Made by a program: the position numbers and the translations under genes. DNA of 64,000 bases, taken from the NCBI RefSeq assembly GCF_036588685.1, contig NC_086386.1:31425883-31489882 (forward strand). Reading direction: 5' to 3'. The stretch is from Mytilus trossulus (taxonomy: Eukaryota > Mollusca > Bivalvia > Mytilida > Mytilidae). Positions 1 through 11,640 of the stretch are shown here, one piece after another; positions within the stretch are counted from its first letter, which is position 1; the number at the start of each line of letters is the position of its first letter. The notes below the pieces were generated by a model that was given only the letters and a program-made list of their open reading frames with translations, did not search any database and was not told the DNA's origin.

Positions 1-130
1 CAACTGTAAATTGTCAACTGGCAACATTAACATTCCTTCTTTCGATCGATAAAGGGCATAACTTTCTTTTTTATAACATTTAGAGAATTTGATATCATAA
101 TTTTAGATATTCCACAATCCTATTTTTCAG

Positions 131-203
131 ATTGTCTCCCTTGTGTGCCTTGTATTTTACCTTTTCCGGTACGTTGGTTACCAGTTAATACAGGATTCCC
201 CAG
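131..203 (+). other. Candidate upstream exon of the LAPTM-like gene (TM segment)
   Basis: This stretch lies between an acceptor (tatttttcag) and a donor (CAG|gtaaga). In frame 1 it is open and very hydrophobic (IVSLVCLVFYLFRYVGYQ), as expected for the missing first TM. It ends in phase 1, while the next recognised exon at 839 starts in phase 0, and direct joining gives a stop after a few codons. Either a small exon between 204 and 838 is missed or this is not part of the gene. Confidence 0.35.
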
Positions 204-838
204 GTAAGATGCGATATTGTATTTGAAGTGTATGCTTAAAAGTATAAAGTATAATGAATTATCATTCCACAAAACCCCAAAAGCGAAAACAAACAGGGTT
301 TCAGTTCTTTTGACCGAGCACCTGTTTTTTTACATCTTTAATTATTTAAATTGACCAATTAGAATAATTACAATAAAGCATACATGCTAGTTTACAGGCA
401 CACATTTCAAAAGAACATGGAATGCATTTCTACATGGAACAAAACAATCCCCCCCCCCCCCCCCCGGATAAAAAAGATTTCAAAGTGAACAGATCTACAA
501 TGTATAATTGACAAACGATCAAATGTAGAATTTCGGACTTTGATCAGATTGACTTAAACTTATCTAGTATTCATCTATATTTCTTGAACCTAGTATGATT
601 AAAAGGAGATGGGGGATTCGTTTTAATATTAAAGACAGTATCGCAATAAAACACAAGAGACACCAATGGGCAAACTTACGACCTTCAACTACAATAACAA
701 CAACAACAAAAAAAAACAACAAAAAAACAGAACTTGTTTCTATAGAAAATGCCAAGCTCTACATTTGAATTAACAATTAAATATTATATAATACAGTATG
801 CAAATTAAAGTAAAGAAATCATTAGAAATTTATTGCAG

Positions 839-3800
839 TATCTTACATACAAGAATTATAAAAATCATTTTATGTTTACAGAATATAAAGGGATAGTATA
901 TGCTGGTTTTGTGTTGTATGGTTTAATGATAACCACTTCTCTAGTCCTTATACCCGGTGTTCAGTTGGTAAGTTTAATTTTGATAAAAATATGGTTAATC
1001 GGAAGTTTTATTTTTATTCAATAAACATATATCCAGACCATATGAGTATACACGTATGTTCCAGTACGAGCTGACCACACATGTTATTAGAATCATATTC
1101 AAAACAGTGTGGTCCTGGCCATTGATTGACGATCTAAATTATCCCATTGACTGGGACAGATTAGATGAACGTTTGTCTGTTACGACCATTGCTCACTTCT
1201 TACTTATTATAGAATTTAAACTGTGGGGTCACCAAAGGTTCTTAACGCCTCTAATAGTAAAAGAATTCGTAAAAAATATTCAGGAATAACCTTTATATTT
1301 TGATTTATATTATTGATATAAATCAACACATTGTATTATTCCGGATTCGTTTTTCGAATTGCTTTATTTTAGGTGTTGAGAACCTTTGGTGACCCCACAG
1401 ATTCAGTGTCTTTAACAAGTACACAGTGAGCAGTGGTTGTTACCGACAAACGTCCACCTAATCTGTCCCAGTCAATGGGATAATTTAGGTCGTTAATCAA
1501 TGGCCAGGACCACACTGTTTTGAATATGATTCAATATGGGTTAAATTTAAACAAATATTTATCACAATCTTTATTTTTAGTTTACGAATTGTTATTATTT
1601 CAATTAATTGAATAAAATGAACAAACGAACAATTGAAATTAAATATTTTTTTAATTGTATATATCTGAATCCTAGTATTTTCGCACTCTAGTATTTAATA
1701 CTCATACGGTCTGGAACATATACACATTTCTTTTTAATCTATAAATGTTTTTGGAGAATCATTTATTATTTTTTTACTGCATAAGACAATCTCTGACACT
1801 TTTTCACGATTTAATTCACTACTGTATGGGTGTTTAACGACATTGACTATATACTAATGACGGTCTCGCAGTGTCTGTGATTATAATTGTATTTCAAGCA
1901 TTTACACAGCAAGATCAAAACTTTGTTAAATGAGGGTTTCTTTGGTAATTTTCAACAAAAACGAGATAACACAAGGTGCACACATGTCTTAAGATTATCG
2001 ATCGTTAAATGAAAATTCAATACAATTTAAGTATATCTATTATATATGTTATGTTTTTTCTCTATTTTCAGGACAAACGATATTTATTGTTGCCATGGAT
2101 ATATATGTTAATTTTAAATGTTTTATATGAAACTGGTTCTGTGGCCTTACTCACTACAGTACACATGGAGAGAGAAAAGGTAAAAATTCATCCCATAAAG
2201 TGAAATATTGTTGTTTATTTAGCATTGCTCATTATAGTATAATATACAAATTAAACCTCGTAATGTAAAAATATATAAGAAGATGTGGTATGAGTGCTTA
2301 TAAGACATTCCTCCATCCATCTCCATCCATCTAAACATTTATATCATATGCTTCACAAAATGTTGTTTGTTTACGTAATTCTTGAGCTCTTCTTTTCAAC
2401 CATAAATACGCTCATTCAGATTTTTGAGCGCACAAAATGCGCCTTGACAGAAAAAATAAACAACGTAAAGTCAAACACTACATTGTAACAGAAAGACTGA
2501 GCTACACGAAACCAAAAAGGAGGAAGTTATACGATAATCTAATTCTACACACCATGATCTTAAAACAAAATGTTTTAAAAAAATTACGAAATATACGTAT
2601 GTAATACAGTATCCAGATGTTAAAATTACATGTAATTTGATTTTTTTCTCCAATAACACATTTCATGCAACAGATGTTTATGCAAAGCTCGCCTTAAGAG
2701 AGATTAATATGATATAAGAATTAAGATGAAATTGATATTTTATTCGCTGATTTGCATTATTTATCTATAAGTACATTTTTTACTTTCAGACGCTCCATGC
2801 GTGGGAAATAATATGGGTTTTCTTTTACTGTTTTAAACTTATAGCAAACGTAAGTGTACAACTTAAAGCACTCATCTAAAATGAATTAGTGACAATGGTA
2901 GCAATTACATTAAAAAAAGACCTACATGTATTCAGTTGGGTCAAATCTTACGAAAAATATGAAATTATTAACGATTGAAACAGATTAAATTACCACCTTT
3001 ATGTGTTACCTTTGCATAAGGTTGATACCACAAACAAATAAACAAATTATAATGTCCTAGTTTACTATACAACAGTGAAAAAAAACCATTGGCAAGCAAT
3101 ACATTTTCCATCCTGTGCATTGCTAATTAAAAACGTATGCGATTTTCTAGAAATAGTATAGATATATACATGTAGATACTCAAATATGATATGAAAATAG
3201 ATAACGTTTGAAACGTTTACTGGCTCACATTAATAATCTATCAATTGTATCTTTAAAAATGATAGAACTTCTGGTATATATCTGACTATTTTTTTTAATT
3301 TTTTAGTGTTATTGTTTTGCCTGTGTTGTCTCACAATACCAAGAGCTTTCAGAAGGAAGAGGAACATATGAATACCTATACAAGCCAGTAAGTTTTATCA
3401 GTTTCTTCCTTTAAAAGCTCATGGTAGGATATTAGGATAAACAAGACTCAGTGTACTGCATACATGTTCACTAATGAGAAATGCTGCGTAATTGATAAGC
3501 AGGCAACAATATGTCAAACATATAAACAAAATAAATTAAAAAAAACACACATTTTCGTAATAGTAAAAGTTCAAAGATAAGTTAATATTGATATTAAAAG
3601 ACCTCCGAACAAAAAGGGGTGTTCAGATCCCCGAGCCCGAAGAGCAGGTTTGTAATACCAGATAGATAAAAAAATAGACGGAGGAACTTAAACTAAGTAT
3701 ACCAGTAAGATACACTCATGTGCACCCAGTAAGGATTAGTAGCCTTTAAAATGCGGTTTAGTTGTGTGGAAGCATACAGAACCAACATATTGCTTTTGTA

Positions 3801-4271
3801 TAAGATGGACCTATCAAAGACAAAACAAAACATCGATATGTGTATTTTCTTTTCTGGTGGTTTTTCTGATAGTTTATTCTATTCTCAATATTCAAAGACC
3901 TGACATTAGCTACACCTCGAACAGATTCATTACTTGATTTGCAATATTAAATAGTATATCATTACATGTTTGATTTCTTTACACAATTTGTTTCCATTTA
4001 TAGTTAAAATTTGATTTTGATTTTGTAGAGAACACATCGGTCTCACAGATGTCGACAAGATTTTTCAGTTGAAACATTTGAACTGCCATTCGGATATCAC
4101 TTGCCTCCTTATACAGAAAGTGATCCGAATAAAGAACTAAATCCACCAAATTATGAACAAATATATCCTCAACCCAAAGAGGAACCAATATCAAATCATT
4201 CACATACATTTAATGTGCAATCAAGCAATAACAATTGTTATCAAGTAACGGTGGATATTGTGTGGATATGA
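839..4271 (+). CDS. LAPTM4/5-like multi-TM protein with C-terminal PY motifs (five exons, N-terminus incomplete)
   Basis: I assemble five exons: 839-967, 2072-2179, 2790-2849, 3307-3387 and 4029-4271, with stop TGA at 4269-4271. Each has an AG acceptor and the internal ones a GT donor, all are a multiple of three long, and all junctions are phase 0, so the chain reads open for about 207 codons. Exons 1 to 4 encode three hydrophobic segments (KGIVYAGFVLYGLMITTSLV; LLLPWIYMLILNVLY; WEIIWVFFYCFKLIANCYCF). The last exon is polar and carries LPPYTES and NPPNYEQIYP. Three TM helices plus one missing upstream, ending in PPxY-like motifs, is the layout of LAPTM4/LAPTM5 endolysosomal proteins, whose PY motifs recruit NEDD4-type ubiquitin ligases. 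The start codon and first TM are not confidently placed. Another four-TM family with PY motifs is possible. Confidence 0.62.
1024..1716. repeat. Large imperfect fold-back repeat inside an intron
   Basis: Sequence around 1024-1290 returns as its reverse complement around 1333-1716. Examples are gtgtggtcctggccattgat near 1109 against atcaatggccaggaccacac near 1496, and ggggtcaccaaaggttct near 1224 against agaacctttggtgacccc near 1379. The loop is only about 40 bp. The right arm carries an extra AT-rich insert of roughly 130 bp. It lies in the intron between the exons ending at 967 and starting at 2072. The structure fits a fold-back or MITE-like element; no coding potential was recognised. Confidence 0.75.
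2278..2325 (-). repeat. Degraded 3' end of the dispersed GAGAGTTGTCTCATTGGCA family
   Basis: The intronic sequence aagaagatgtggtatgagtg followed by a degraded cataagac/ctccatcca block is a reverse-complement match to the conserved 3' end of the repeat seen at 16 kb, 28 kb, 36.7 kb and 58 kb. Confidence 0.5.
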
Positions 4272-4908
4272 ATATATTGTATGGATATAATGTGGATATA
4301 ACTTAAATCAAGTCCAAGTGGATCTTTGGATAACTTGAAGTTTGTGCTGTTCGGAAGAAGGTTGCAATAAGCATGAAAGACAGACGCAAATTTTGAAGAT
4401 GAGTGCTACATATACGTCGTCAAAACAATGTAGCTTCATTGTGATAAAGGGAGGCTGTACCATCTGGTTCACTACTCAAGCCTTGTGGTATATGTATACA
4501 GAAACTGACCACAGGCAACACAAGAATGGATATACTACCTACCGAGCAATTACAAAAAGTTGGCTTATATTTTGAAGATATCAATGCCTCTTATTGCCTG
4601 TCCCGAAAAATGTGATACAACTCAGAGAAATAGAGTAAATGAGTTATAACTTATTATCAAGATGTGATCCGAATGTGTGACAAAAATCTGTGCATATACG
4701 ACTGTTTCTAGTCAAAATTATTGTTAAACATTTTGTTTTTTTATAATTTAAATGATGATGATGCTGCATTCTTGAACTGGCTAAACAATGCTCAGAAATG
4801 TTTTCTGAAAGTGCTTTAATGAAGACTCAGGGAATAAGTGTTATAATCTAGAGATTGTTCTTCTAACACTGATTTGTAAAGGTTGTAAACAATTTGTGTA
4901 CCAATAAA
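4272..4908 (+). other. Probable 3' UTR and poly(A) signal of the LAPTM-like gene
   Basis: Downstream of the stop at 4271 there is no further convincing exon. The first good AATAAA is at 4903-4908. The extent of the UTR is inferred. Confidence 0.45.
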
Positions 4909-5880
4909 ATAGATGACTGTCTTTATAAACAGTAATGCATTGTCAAAAGCATAATTGATTTTTAAGAAGATTCTGTACTATTGTGCACACTTGAAGAAAA
5001 CCCGAAGAAACAATATCTGCCAGTTAAAGAACATTACTGGTGCCAATCTCAAGAATTCATTTTACAATGAATTCTTTCTTCAGTTGATGAAATAATAAAA
5101 AAGAATCAAAATATATTTGTTTGCATAAATTTTATAAACCCAAATCCAACTTAAAAGGTTATTTCTAGGAGTATTTGAGTCTCAAAGTTTGCTGCCATGG
5201 AAACTAGAAATGTGTAGTTCTTAACAGAACAACCAAAATCCATTCCATGTTACTTTTCATTAGATATAAGAGACTTCGCTTTTATTTATTACATTTGTGT
5301 AACTAAAACAAAACAATTGTCCGTCCTAGTGTATAGTTGCTTGATTTCTTTTTTATGAACCTCTAGTGCAAATATATAATAGAAGTTTTTTTTTTACTAT
5401 TACTTTAAAAGCTTACTATATAATATTAGTTTTGCTTATTGCGAAACACTTGAAGAACTGTAGTTGATTTCATCATTATCAGATGATATTTGGTGAATTT
5501 TAATCTGATCGCATTGCCTGTACGTACGACATCTTAGTTTAGTTGACGAACACAGCTTAAGTAGTTTTTGTATAATGTGTCTACAAGTTCGTAGGGCAAG
5601 ACATTAGAATACTACGTTATATAGGGGCAGTGATTTTGCCTTGCAACACACTAACTACAACCCTCATATAATTATTATTGTTATTTCAACACTTGCAGAG
5701 TGTGTGGCAGTAACCTTCCTTACAGATGGTAAGATGATAATATGGTAAAGCTCAAAGTGAACAGATATTCATACTAAGTAGAACACATACACGTAGATGA
5801 AGAAAACGATGCAAACGTAAAACATAAAGAGCATGATCATGATGCAAACACTCGCCAACTAAACAAGATTTCAAATACAA
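4909..5880. other. Intergenic, nothing recognised
   Basis: AT-rich sequence with many stops in all frames and no recognisable domain, RNA gene or repeat. Confidence 0.5.
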
Positions 5881-6720
5881 AACGCCACAGACGCGTTCTA
5901 TCTATATATGACCAGTCAGCGGCGCTCAAACCAAGAAGGATAGAAGCAGTCTATAAATCAAGTACGAAGCTGATTATAGCATTAAAAACTAACAGCACCA
6001 AAAAATCTGAATGAAGTTCCCTTTCCCTGGGGGATACTGTTTCTAATGTGTAACTTTTAAAGAGCTGTAAATGTGCAGAAATGATCGCATTAATGATATT
6101 TTATGTTAGAACAGATTCTTAGACTTACTGAGCAGGTGAGAACATCAGGGGCGAAGCGTCTACCGGTAGTTGTATCGACCTAATGGAAGTCATAACTCAT
6201 CAAGGATAATACTCTACCATCTTATTACATGAACTCGTCATAAATACAAGGTTTCAAATTGTGAACGCCAAACGCGCGTTTTGTCCCCTATGACTCACTA
6301 GATGGCAATGACGCTCAAGGCAAAAAGTAAGAATAGGTCAAATAGTGAAGGACGTTTAAGAGCATGGAGGATCCAACATTTTCTAAGGTTTTACCAAATA
6401 CGGATAAGGTCATTTACTCGTTGGTTATATAGATCCTTAGAACGTCCTTTTTTTTTTACAGTTTTGCAAGTAGTTGATTTATTATGACCACCATAATAAT
6501 GATACTTCATGTCAACATAGTACGCTGACTTCTATGCTGATGGTACGCAGGGCGCACGTTTTGTCTACAAAATACTTATAGATTAGTGACACTCGAATCA
6601 AAACTTTCGGAAAGATGTTAAAGACCATTACAACCATCCGTTCCAAAACGTTGTGACAAATCTGACAAGAATTATCTTTGCCTTGGCGTTTCAAATGATT
6701 TGATATTTTATTAACTGTAT
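5880..6720 (+). repeat. Decayed copies of the ACGCGCGTTTCGTCTAC dispersed repeat
   Basis: Three worn blocks share the pattern of the repeat seen best at 44.9 kb: near 5882 (cgccacagacgcgttctatc), near 6265 (cgccaaacgcgcgttttgtc, then gacgctcaa, ccaaatacggataaggt and catgtcaacat) and near 6548 (gcgcacgttttgtctacaaa, then gtgacactcgaatc). The nested arrangement suggests successive insertions. No protein is supported. Confidence 0.6.
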
Positions 6721-7191
6721 GTTCTAAAAGCGACACGCTTTAGCATCATATTGGCATTGATACATTAAAATACACACTCACGGTGTATGTACCTTAAAAA
6801 ATCAAATTAAGGTTACAGTAGTTTACCGATGTTCAGATATCGTAAATCGATAAGGAACAGACAATTAAAGGTAACAAACAGAAACTAGAGAAAATGCATG
6901 AACTCCAAAAGGAGTAAGATTGGAAACTTCGACAAGGCGAGCGCCTCCTGCCATACTCAGTAAAAATTTGACGTTTGTTCTTCCTATAAATCAGGTATCG
7001 AATACTGTAAAGTATGAAGTTGCTTCAGCGCAACATATTTTCTGAGATATTTTAACACACAAAGCAACGCAGCGGGTATTCATTTAGAGTTATACATTAA
7101 CGTAAGCACAATCTTATCTAGTAAAAATACTGTCCAGTATTTTATACAATTTTTAGTGAACCAGATATCTAAAACAATGTCTGTGGGTTGA

Positions 7192-7850
7192 AATATTATA
7201 ATGGTGCTAAACTTAATCATTCATGTTACAATTAAATCATGATTCAATCCCAGGATTTATACGTGATGAAATAATAAGAAAAACAAGGAATCTAGTACAC
7301 TATTTTTATTGTAGCATTTTATCAATTCTTCAAAGATATCGATTGCACTAGACATTTCATAGTAATCGAATGTAATGAAAGCATAAAATGTTTACTCTTG
7401 ATTAATGACGAAACACATATGTATATCATATCGCAATGTCCGAATGTCAAATTTAATTTAAGAATGTCTTCTACAAATGACAGCTCTTTATGTGACTTAT
7501 TTTAGTTGTCATAATATTATAATGGTGCTAAACTTAATCATTCATGTTACAATTAAATCATGATTCAATCCCAGGATTCATACGTTTTGAAATAAAGATA
7601 AAAACAAGGAATCTAGTACAATATTTGTTTATTGTAGCATTTTATCAATTCTTCATAGATATCGATTGCACTAGACATTTCATAGTAATCGAATGTAATG
7701 GAAGCATCAAATGTTTACTCTTACTTGATGAAGAAACACATATGTATATCATATCGCCATGTCCGGATGTAAGTTCATGTTGACATTTAATTTAAGAATG
7801 TCTTCTTCAAATGACAACTCTTTATGTGACTATTTTTAGTTTTCATAATA
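7192..7850 (+). repeat. Two-copy direct tandem duplication, period about 321 bp
   Basis: The sequence starting aatattataatggtgctaaa at 7192 starts again at 7513 with the same order of landmarks, including catgattcaatcccaggatt and atcgattgcactagacattt. Identity is high throughout, with scattered substitutions and short indels. Each unit contains the exon-like segment annotated separately. Confidence 0.85.
7638..7768 (+). CDS. Exon-like open segment in duplicated unit, copy 2 (unknown protein)
   Basis: Preceded by tttattgtag and followed by GAT|gtaagttc, this 131-nt segment is open in one frame (two leading bases, then 43 codons). It encodes a beta-rich looking peptide beginning FYQFFIDIDCTRHF and ending ISPCPD, with three cysteines. 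The first unit (7315-7445) encodes the near-identical FYQFFKDIDCTRHF...ISQCPN, also open, but a deletion of about 12 bp has removed its GTAAGT donor. I do not recognise the family and see no partner exons. It could be an orphan exon pair, an exon of a gene not otherwise detected, or chance openness. Confidence 0.3.
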
Positions 7851-8054
7851 GGTATGATTCGGTTTACCTCCATTACATAAAGTCTAGATAAAAAAACGTA
7901 TTGCATCTGGATAAATTCTGCACAAAAAATGGCCTGTCTCTTACGTTACTGTATCTGCGGTATCTGGTATTGTGACTTCGATGGGACATGCGTTCAACAT
8001 TGTTTCAAAACCTTTAATTGCAATGTTTAAAATGACAATATCTGTCAAATCAAA

Positions 8055-8830
8055 GTCACATAAATAAAGGAAACAGTATTATACCGCTATTAGAAGGTCC
8101 TAAATCGATAGAGAGAGAAAAAAAATCGGGTTTCTAAATAAAACCAAGGGAAACACACCAACTATAAGAGGGAAATTACGAAACAACAGAATCACTTAAG
8201 TGCAACAAAAAACCTGACGATAATGTAACAAACACAGAAACGAACTATAAGATAACAACTGCCATTTTCCTGACTTGGTACAGGACAATTTAAAAAACAA
8301 TGGTGGATTGAACCTGGTTTTGTGGCTAACCAAACCTTGCGCTTTTATGGCAATATTAAAAATATAACACTTAAAGGACAATCTTACATGACAGGACTAC
8401 AGTACAAATAATTGAAGAACATTCAGGACAGAAATAATACAAATAAACAATGCAATAATACATTTCGACATGTTGTCAATAGTTATAAAAGGAACCATAC
8501 TTATAACTTTATATGACAGACGCGCGTTTCATGTAGAAAAGACTCATCAGGGTCGCTCAGATAAAAAAAAAGTCAGAAAGCCAAACAAGTATAAAGTTGA
8601 AGAGCATTGACGACCCAAAATTCCAAAAAATGTGCCAAATACTGCTACGGTTATTTATGCATGGTATAAGCAAATCCTTAGTATTTAGAATTATACAGTA
8701 AATGTATATAAAAATGACATCTACCCCATTGAGACGTAAAATCTGACACAACGAGCGACACAATATATTTTGATGAATATTTGGTTTTAAAACCAATTAA
8801 TTTGAAGTAAGAAGCTGGCATTTTGTTAAA
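8055..8830 (+). repeat. Composite dispersed repeat, copy 1
   Basis: The left module runs from about 8055 (ggaaacagtattataccgct) through gtacaggaca and gaacctggttttgtggc to about 8470. The right module starts near 8518 (cagacgcgcgtttcatgtag, then agggtcgctcag, ccaaacaagtataaagttga, agagcattga and gtgccaaatactgc). The same modules occur in the same order at 28.2 and 48.0 kb, so they are probably one long element. No intact protein. Confidence 0.7.
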
Positions 8831-9732
8831 TTTCATGATAGGAATTCGTTGCTATATAAATCATAAATCATGTTTATAAAATTTTATAAATTTCACAGCG
8901 AAATAAAACGAGAATACAAAGAGAGACAACTCTGTTGTATAAAATGTCAAATGAGAATGGATTTTTTTTGTTCCTAAATTTAGGAATATTGCTCATTCTA
9001 AGCTAAATTTTCAATCAACTAGAATTAAGAAAGCGTTGATTTGTCTAAGCTGGACAAAGTCCGTTATGCTCCAAGACTAGTCTATATAAAAAAAAACACA
9101 TTATGCTTGAAGATCTGATAGAAAATCATGTTTTATTCAATTTTCTTAAGCCTATTTTTTAAACACTTGATTGATATTTTACTTAAACATAACTTAACTC
9201 AAAAGAAGTACATCATCATGAATATCTAAACATTAGTTGTTTTATTCAGAGTTAATGTATATTCATTCATTGTTTCCACTAATATGTAAATATTATTTTA
9301 AGCCTTTCAAAGTTATGTTCCAACTCATTCATTTTGTTGTCAAGTTTGCACACCATGAATTACAACTCCTGGTAACATAAAATCTTTACTGCATGCCTGA
9401 AAACGGACTTTCGAAGGGTTTAATCTGCAAAATATAAGCGAATAAAAGAATGGATATTATTGCACAAATATATTAATACTTGTTTAAATGGTATTTTTCA
9501 TGAAAAAAATAAGACAGCTAAGAGACAAAAAATGAACTTAACTTTAGTAGTAACATTCTAGCTAACGAGGGATGGAAAGGGTATTGAGTCTATGTCATAA
9601 TGCGATTTGTAATTTTTGTTGTAAATTCAAGTCCTTTTTTAATATGCTGCTTAAATTATTTCAACGTCAACACTATCGGGCTAGGGGCCATGTTAAGAAA
9701 AAAGAAATAAAATATAATTTAAAAATACATAC
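8831..9732. other. Intergenic, nothing recognised
   Basis: AT-rich spacer downstream of the minus-strand nucleotidyltransferase gene. Any further 3' exon of that gene would lie here, but I could not identify one with confidence. Confidence 0.4.
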
Positions 9733-9921
9733 ATTTGATGATGTCAAATCTGTTATGTACTTGACAGGGTCATCGAGCATTTTTGTTATGTTGCCAATCA
9801 TTACGGCTTGTCCACCTTTAAACAAATTGACGTCTGGAAAAAAGAAATGGGGTAGCTTTTCCTCTTTGATGTTCAGTAACAGTCTATTGAAGGCTGAGAC
9901 AAATCTTTCAGCAAGTTTACT
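9733..9921 (-). pseudogene. In-frame continuation of the Mab-21 domain beyond the stop
   Basis: Reading past the TAA in the same frame gives 63 more open codons, starting SKLAERFVSAFNRLLLNI and including LPHFFFPDVNLF. That matches the terminal helix and the phyFip.NLf motif that close Mab-21 domains. A good donor follows (AAT|gtatgt at 9732), so the original exon probably ran from 10884 to 9733 and spliced onward. The single stop is therefore a late lesion, a polymorphism, a sequencing error or a readthrough site. Confidence 0.7.
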
Positions 9922-10884
9922 TTAATGCCAGTCTTTGGGATCTGGATGAGCATGTGCCTCATGCAGAAAAACTGTTTTAATGTGATAAGATGATAAGACG
10001 GGCGTCTCTGAAAGACGTTTTTCGGGTATTTCATAGGTTCGGACAGCTTTAAGAATTACCAAAAGCTTCTTGTATGTGAGTTGATCGTTACAATTTTTCA
10101 ATAGGCATGATTCTGCACGAGAAACAGAATATTGCCATAGAAGTGATGCATCATAGCTATCAATATGCTTTTTAATCCCACCGTGTAAAGTCTTAGCTAC
10201 TAGACCATACCCATTACCATTCCGAATTGTTTCCACTGTTTCAAAAGCAGGCCATTGCTCATTCGTTTTATCTTTGTTTTCTAGCCATGATGCTAAGCGT
10301 GTTGGAGGTAATCCTTCACAATCAATTTCAAGAACAAGATCACATTTTGTGTTTCCAAAGGCCCAGTTAGCTGGTCCAAAAGATCCAGAGATAGCTAATG
10401 CAACTGAGCAACCATCACCAATTTTTATTTGACTTGCTGGGTCAGTGATCCCTGAATATCCCGACTTGTTTTCTTCATTGACCAAGCGAGTCGCCTCATC
10501 GACTATTGTCTTGAACATTGCCGAAACCTTCCGTGGTTCCAAATAGCCATCTTTATTCATGCATTCTTTCCAAACAGCATGACCCGACGGATCGACTTTT
10601 AGCCTTGCAAATTCATGTAAACTGTCTATGTTTTCCACCTTTCCTTTAATGTCTATCAGTAGAAGACGGTCCATCTCTTGTGCCCTAATCGCAGAAACAT
10701 CTGATGCCGAGCTCCCTACAAGTATCAATTGTTTCGGTTTGAAATGGGATGCTATTTCTCCCACTTTTTTCACAATCTCAGTCACGTAGTTGAATAACTT
10801 TGTGTAACCTGGATCACGCTGTGGTGTAGCACATTTGCTGTAGAATTTTTCCAACGTTTCATTTAGTCCCAACATATCCGACAT
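9922..10884 (-). CDS. cGAS-like receptor / Mab-21 family nucleotidyltransferase, truncated by an in-frame stop
   Basis: A 320-residue open frame with the Mab-21/cGAS fold signature. The nucleotidyltransferase motif is LVGSSASDVSA (GSS at 57-59), then QEMDRLLLIDIKG, giving metal-binding E70 and D72; the third carboxylate is probably D182 in KCDLVLEIDCEG. The Mab-21 helical half follows: LLWQYSVSRAESCLL at 248-262, KKLLVILKAVRTYEIP at 272-287, and SYHIKTVFLHEAHAHPDPKDW at 299-319. The apparent active site is intact, and no zinc ribbon is seen. Animal cGAS-like receptors make cyclic dinucleotides on sensing nucleic acid and act through STING, but many Mab-21 proteins have no shown activity, so the role is inferred. 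An in-frame TGA lies just upstream of the ATG. The frame ends at TAA (9922-9924), before the usual end of the domain. Confidence 0.85.
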   Translation of the reverse strand: MSDMLGLNETLEKFYSKCATPQRDPGYTKLFNYVTEIVKKVGEIASHFKPKQLILVGSSASDVSAIRAQEMDRLLLIDIKGKVENIDSLHEFARLKVDPSGHAVWKECMNKDGYLEPRKVSAMFKTIVDEATRLVNEENKSGYSGITDPASQIKIGDGCSVALAISGSFGPANWAFGNTKCDLVLEIDCEGLPPTRLASWLENKDKTNEQWPAFETVETIRNGNGYGLVAKTLHGGIKKHIDSYDASLLWQYSVSRAESCLLKNCNDQLTYKKLLVILKAVRTYEIPEKRLSETPVLSSYHIKTVFLHEAHAHPDPKDWH

Positions 10885-10959
10885 TTCAATTCACAAAAAG
10901 GCTCGCTGACAAACACAATAACTTAAGTTAAAATTACTCCACCATTATTTAAAAGAATA

Positions 10960-11375
10960 CCCTTATACACAACGCATATATCCGGTTATCATGTTACATG
11001 TTGTTTTTTTTTAGTATTCCCAGAATTTGTTATGTTTTTTGTGGCTAGAATTCGATCAAGGGACATATAATGAGATATATGTTTTTTTTTTATTTCAGTT
11101 TCATTTTTTAAACATATAAGATATATTGTTATAATACTAAAAGTAGTTGGTTTGGACTTAAATGCACTTATAAATATGACATATAAATGACATAACTTTT
11201 AAATACCTGTGCAATTTCGTTAAATGTACGAGTAAATGTTCAGACTAGGTTTTCAAATAATGTTTTAATGTTTGTGTATACATGTTCCAGATCATATGAA
11301 AAATATGAGTGGCTAAGTTCTTAATCTTTTAAAAAAAAAGTTAATTAAATTTAACTGCTTTAAACTTTTTGGGTT
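10960..11375. other. Spacer upstream of the nucleotidyltransferase gene
   Basis: AT-rich, with T-runs. It would hold the promoter or a 5' intron of the minus-strand gene, but no core element is clear. Confidence 0.3.
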
Positions 11376-11640
11376 TAGACGTTCCCGATGAAGACAAATC
11401 CGGAAAAGCGCCCCGGACGCTCATCGTTTACATTTTCTGGTACATCAATATTTTTACGTTTTATCTTCCCTAACAAAGTTATGAAGAACAACGACACAAT
11501 TGTTATCTTCACAATTTCTACCGTGACCATCATGAATTGTTTGATCGTAACAACAACTAAAAATTTTTAAGTGATCAATTGTGTCGTTGATCTTCATATT
11601 GTTAGTGAACTTTTGAGTTAAGATCACACAACTAACATAC
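11376..11640 (-). repeat. Fragment of the CTGGATTTACCTTCATCAGG repeat plus a hairpin
   Basis: 11379-11425 (cccgatgaagacaaatccgg, then aaaagcgccccggacgc) is a reverse-orientation relative of the repeat at 50.7 and 51.0 kb. Next to it, gaagaacaacgacacaattg near 11482 pairs with caattgtgtcgttgatcttc near 11577, a stem of about 20 bp with a loop of about 75 bp. Confidence 0.5.

Noticed and set aside
452..466. Poly-C runs (also at 18540 and 45851)
   Set aside because: Simple sequence, prone to sequencing error, with no context suggesting function.
9572..9925. 117-residue plus-strand open frame
   Set aside because: It is antisense to the post-stop continuation of the Mab-21 domain and has no motif of its own.
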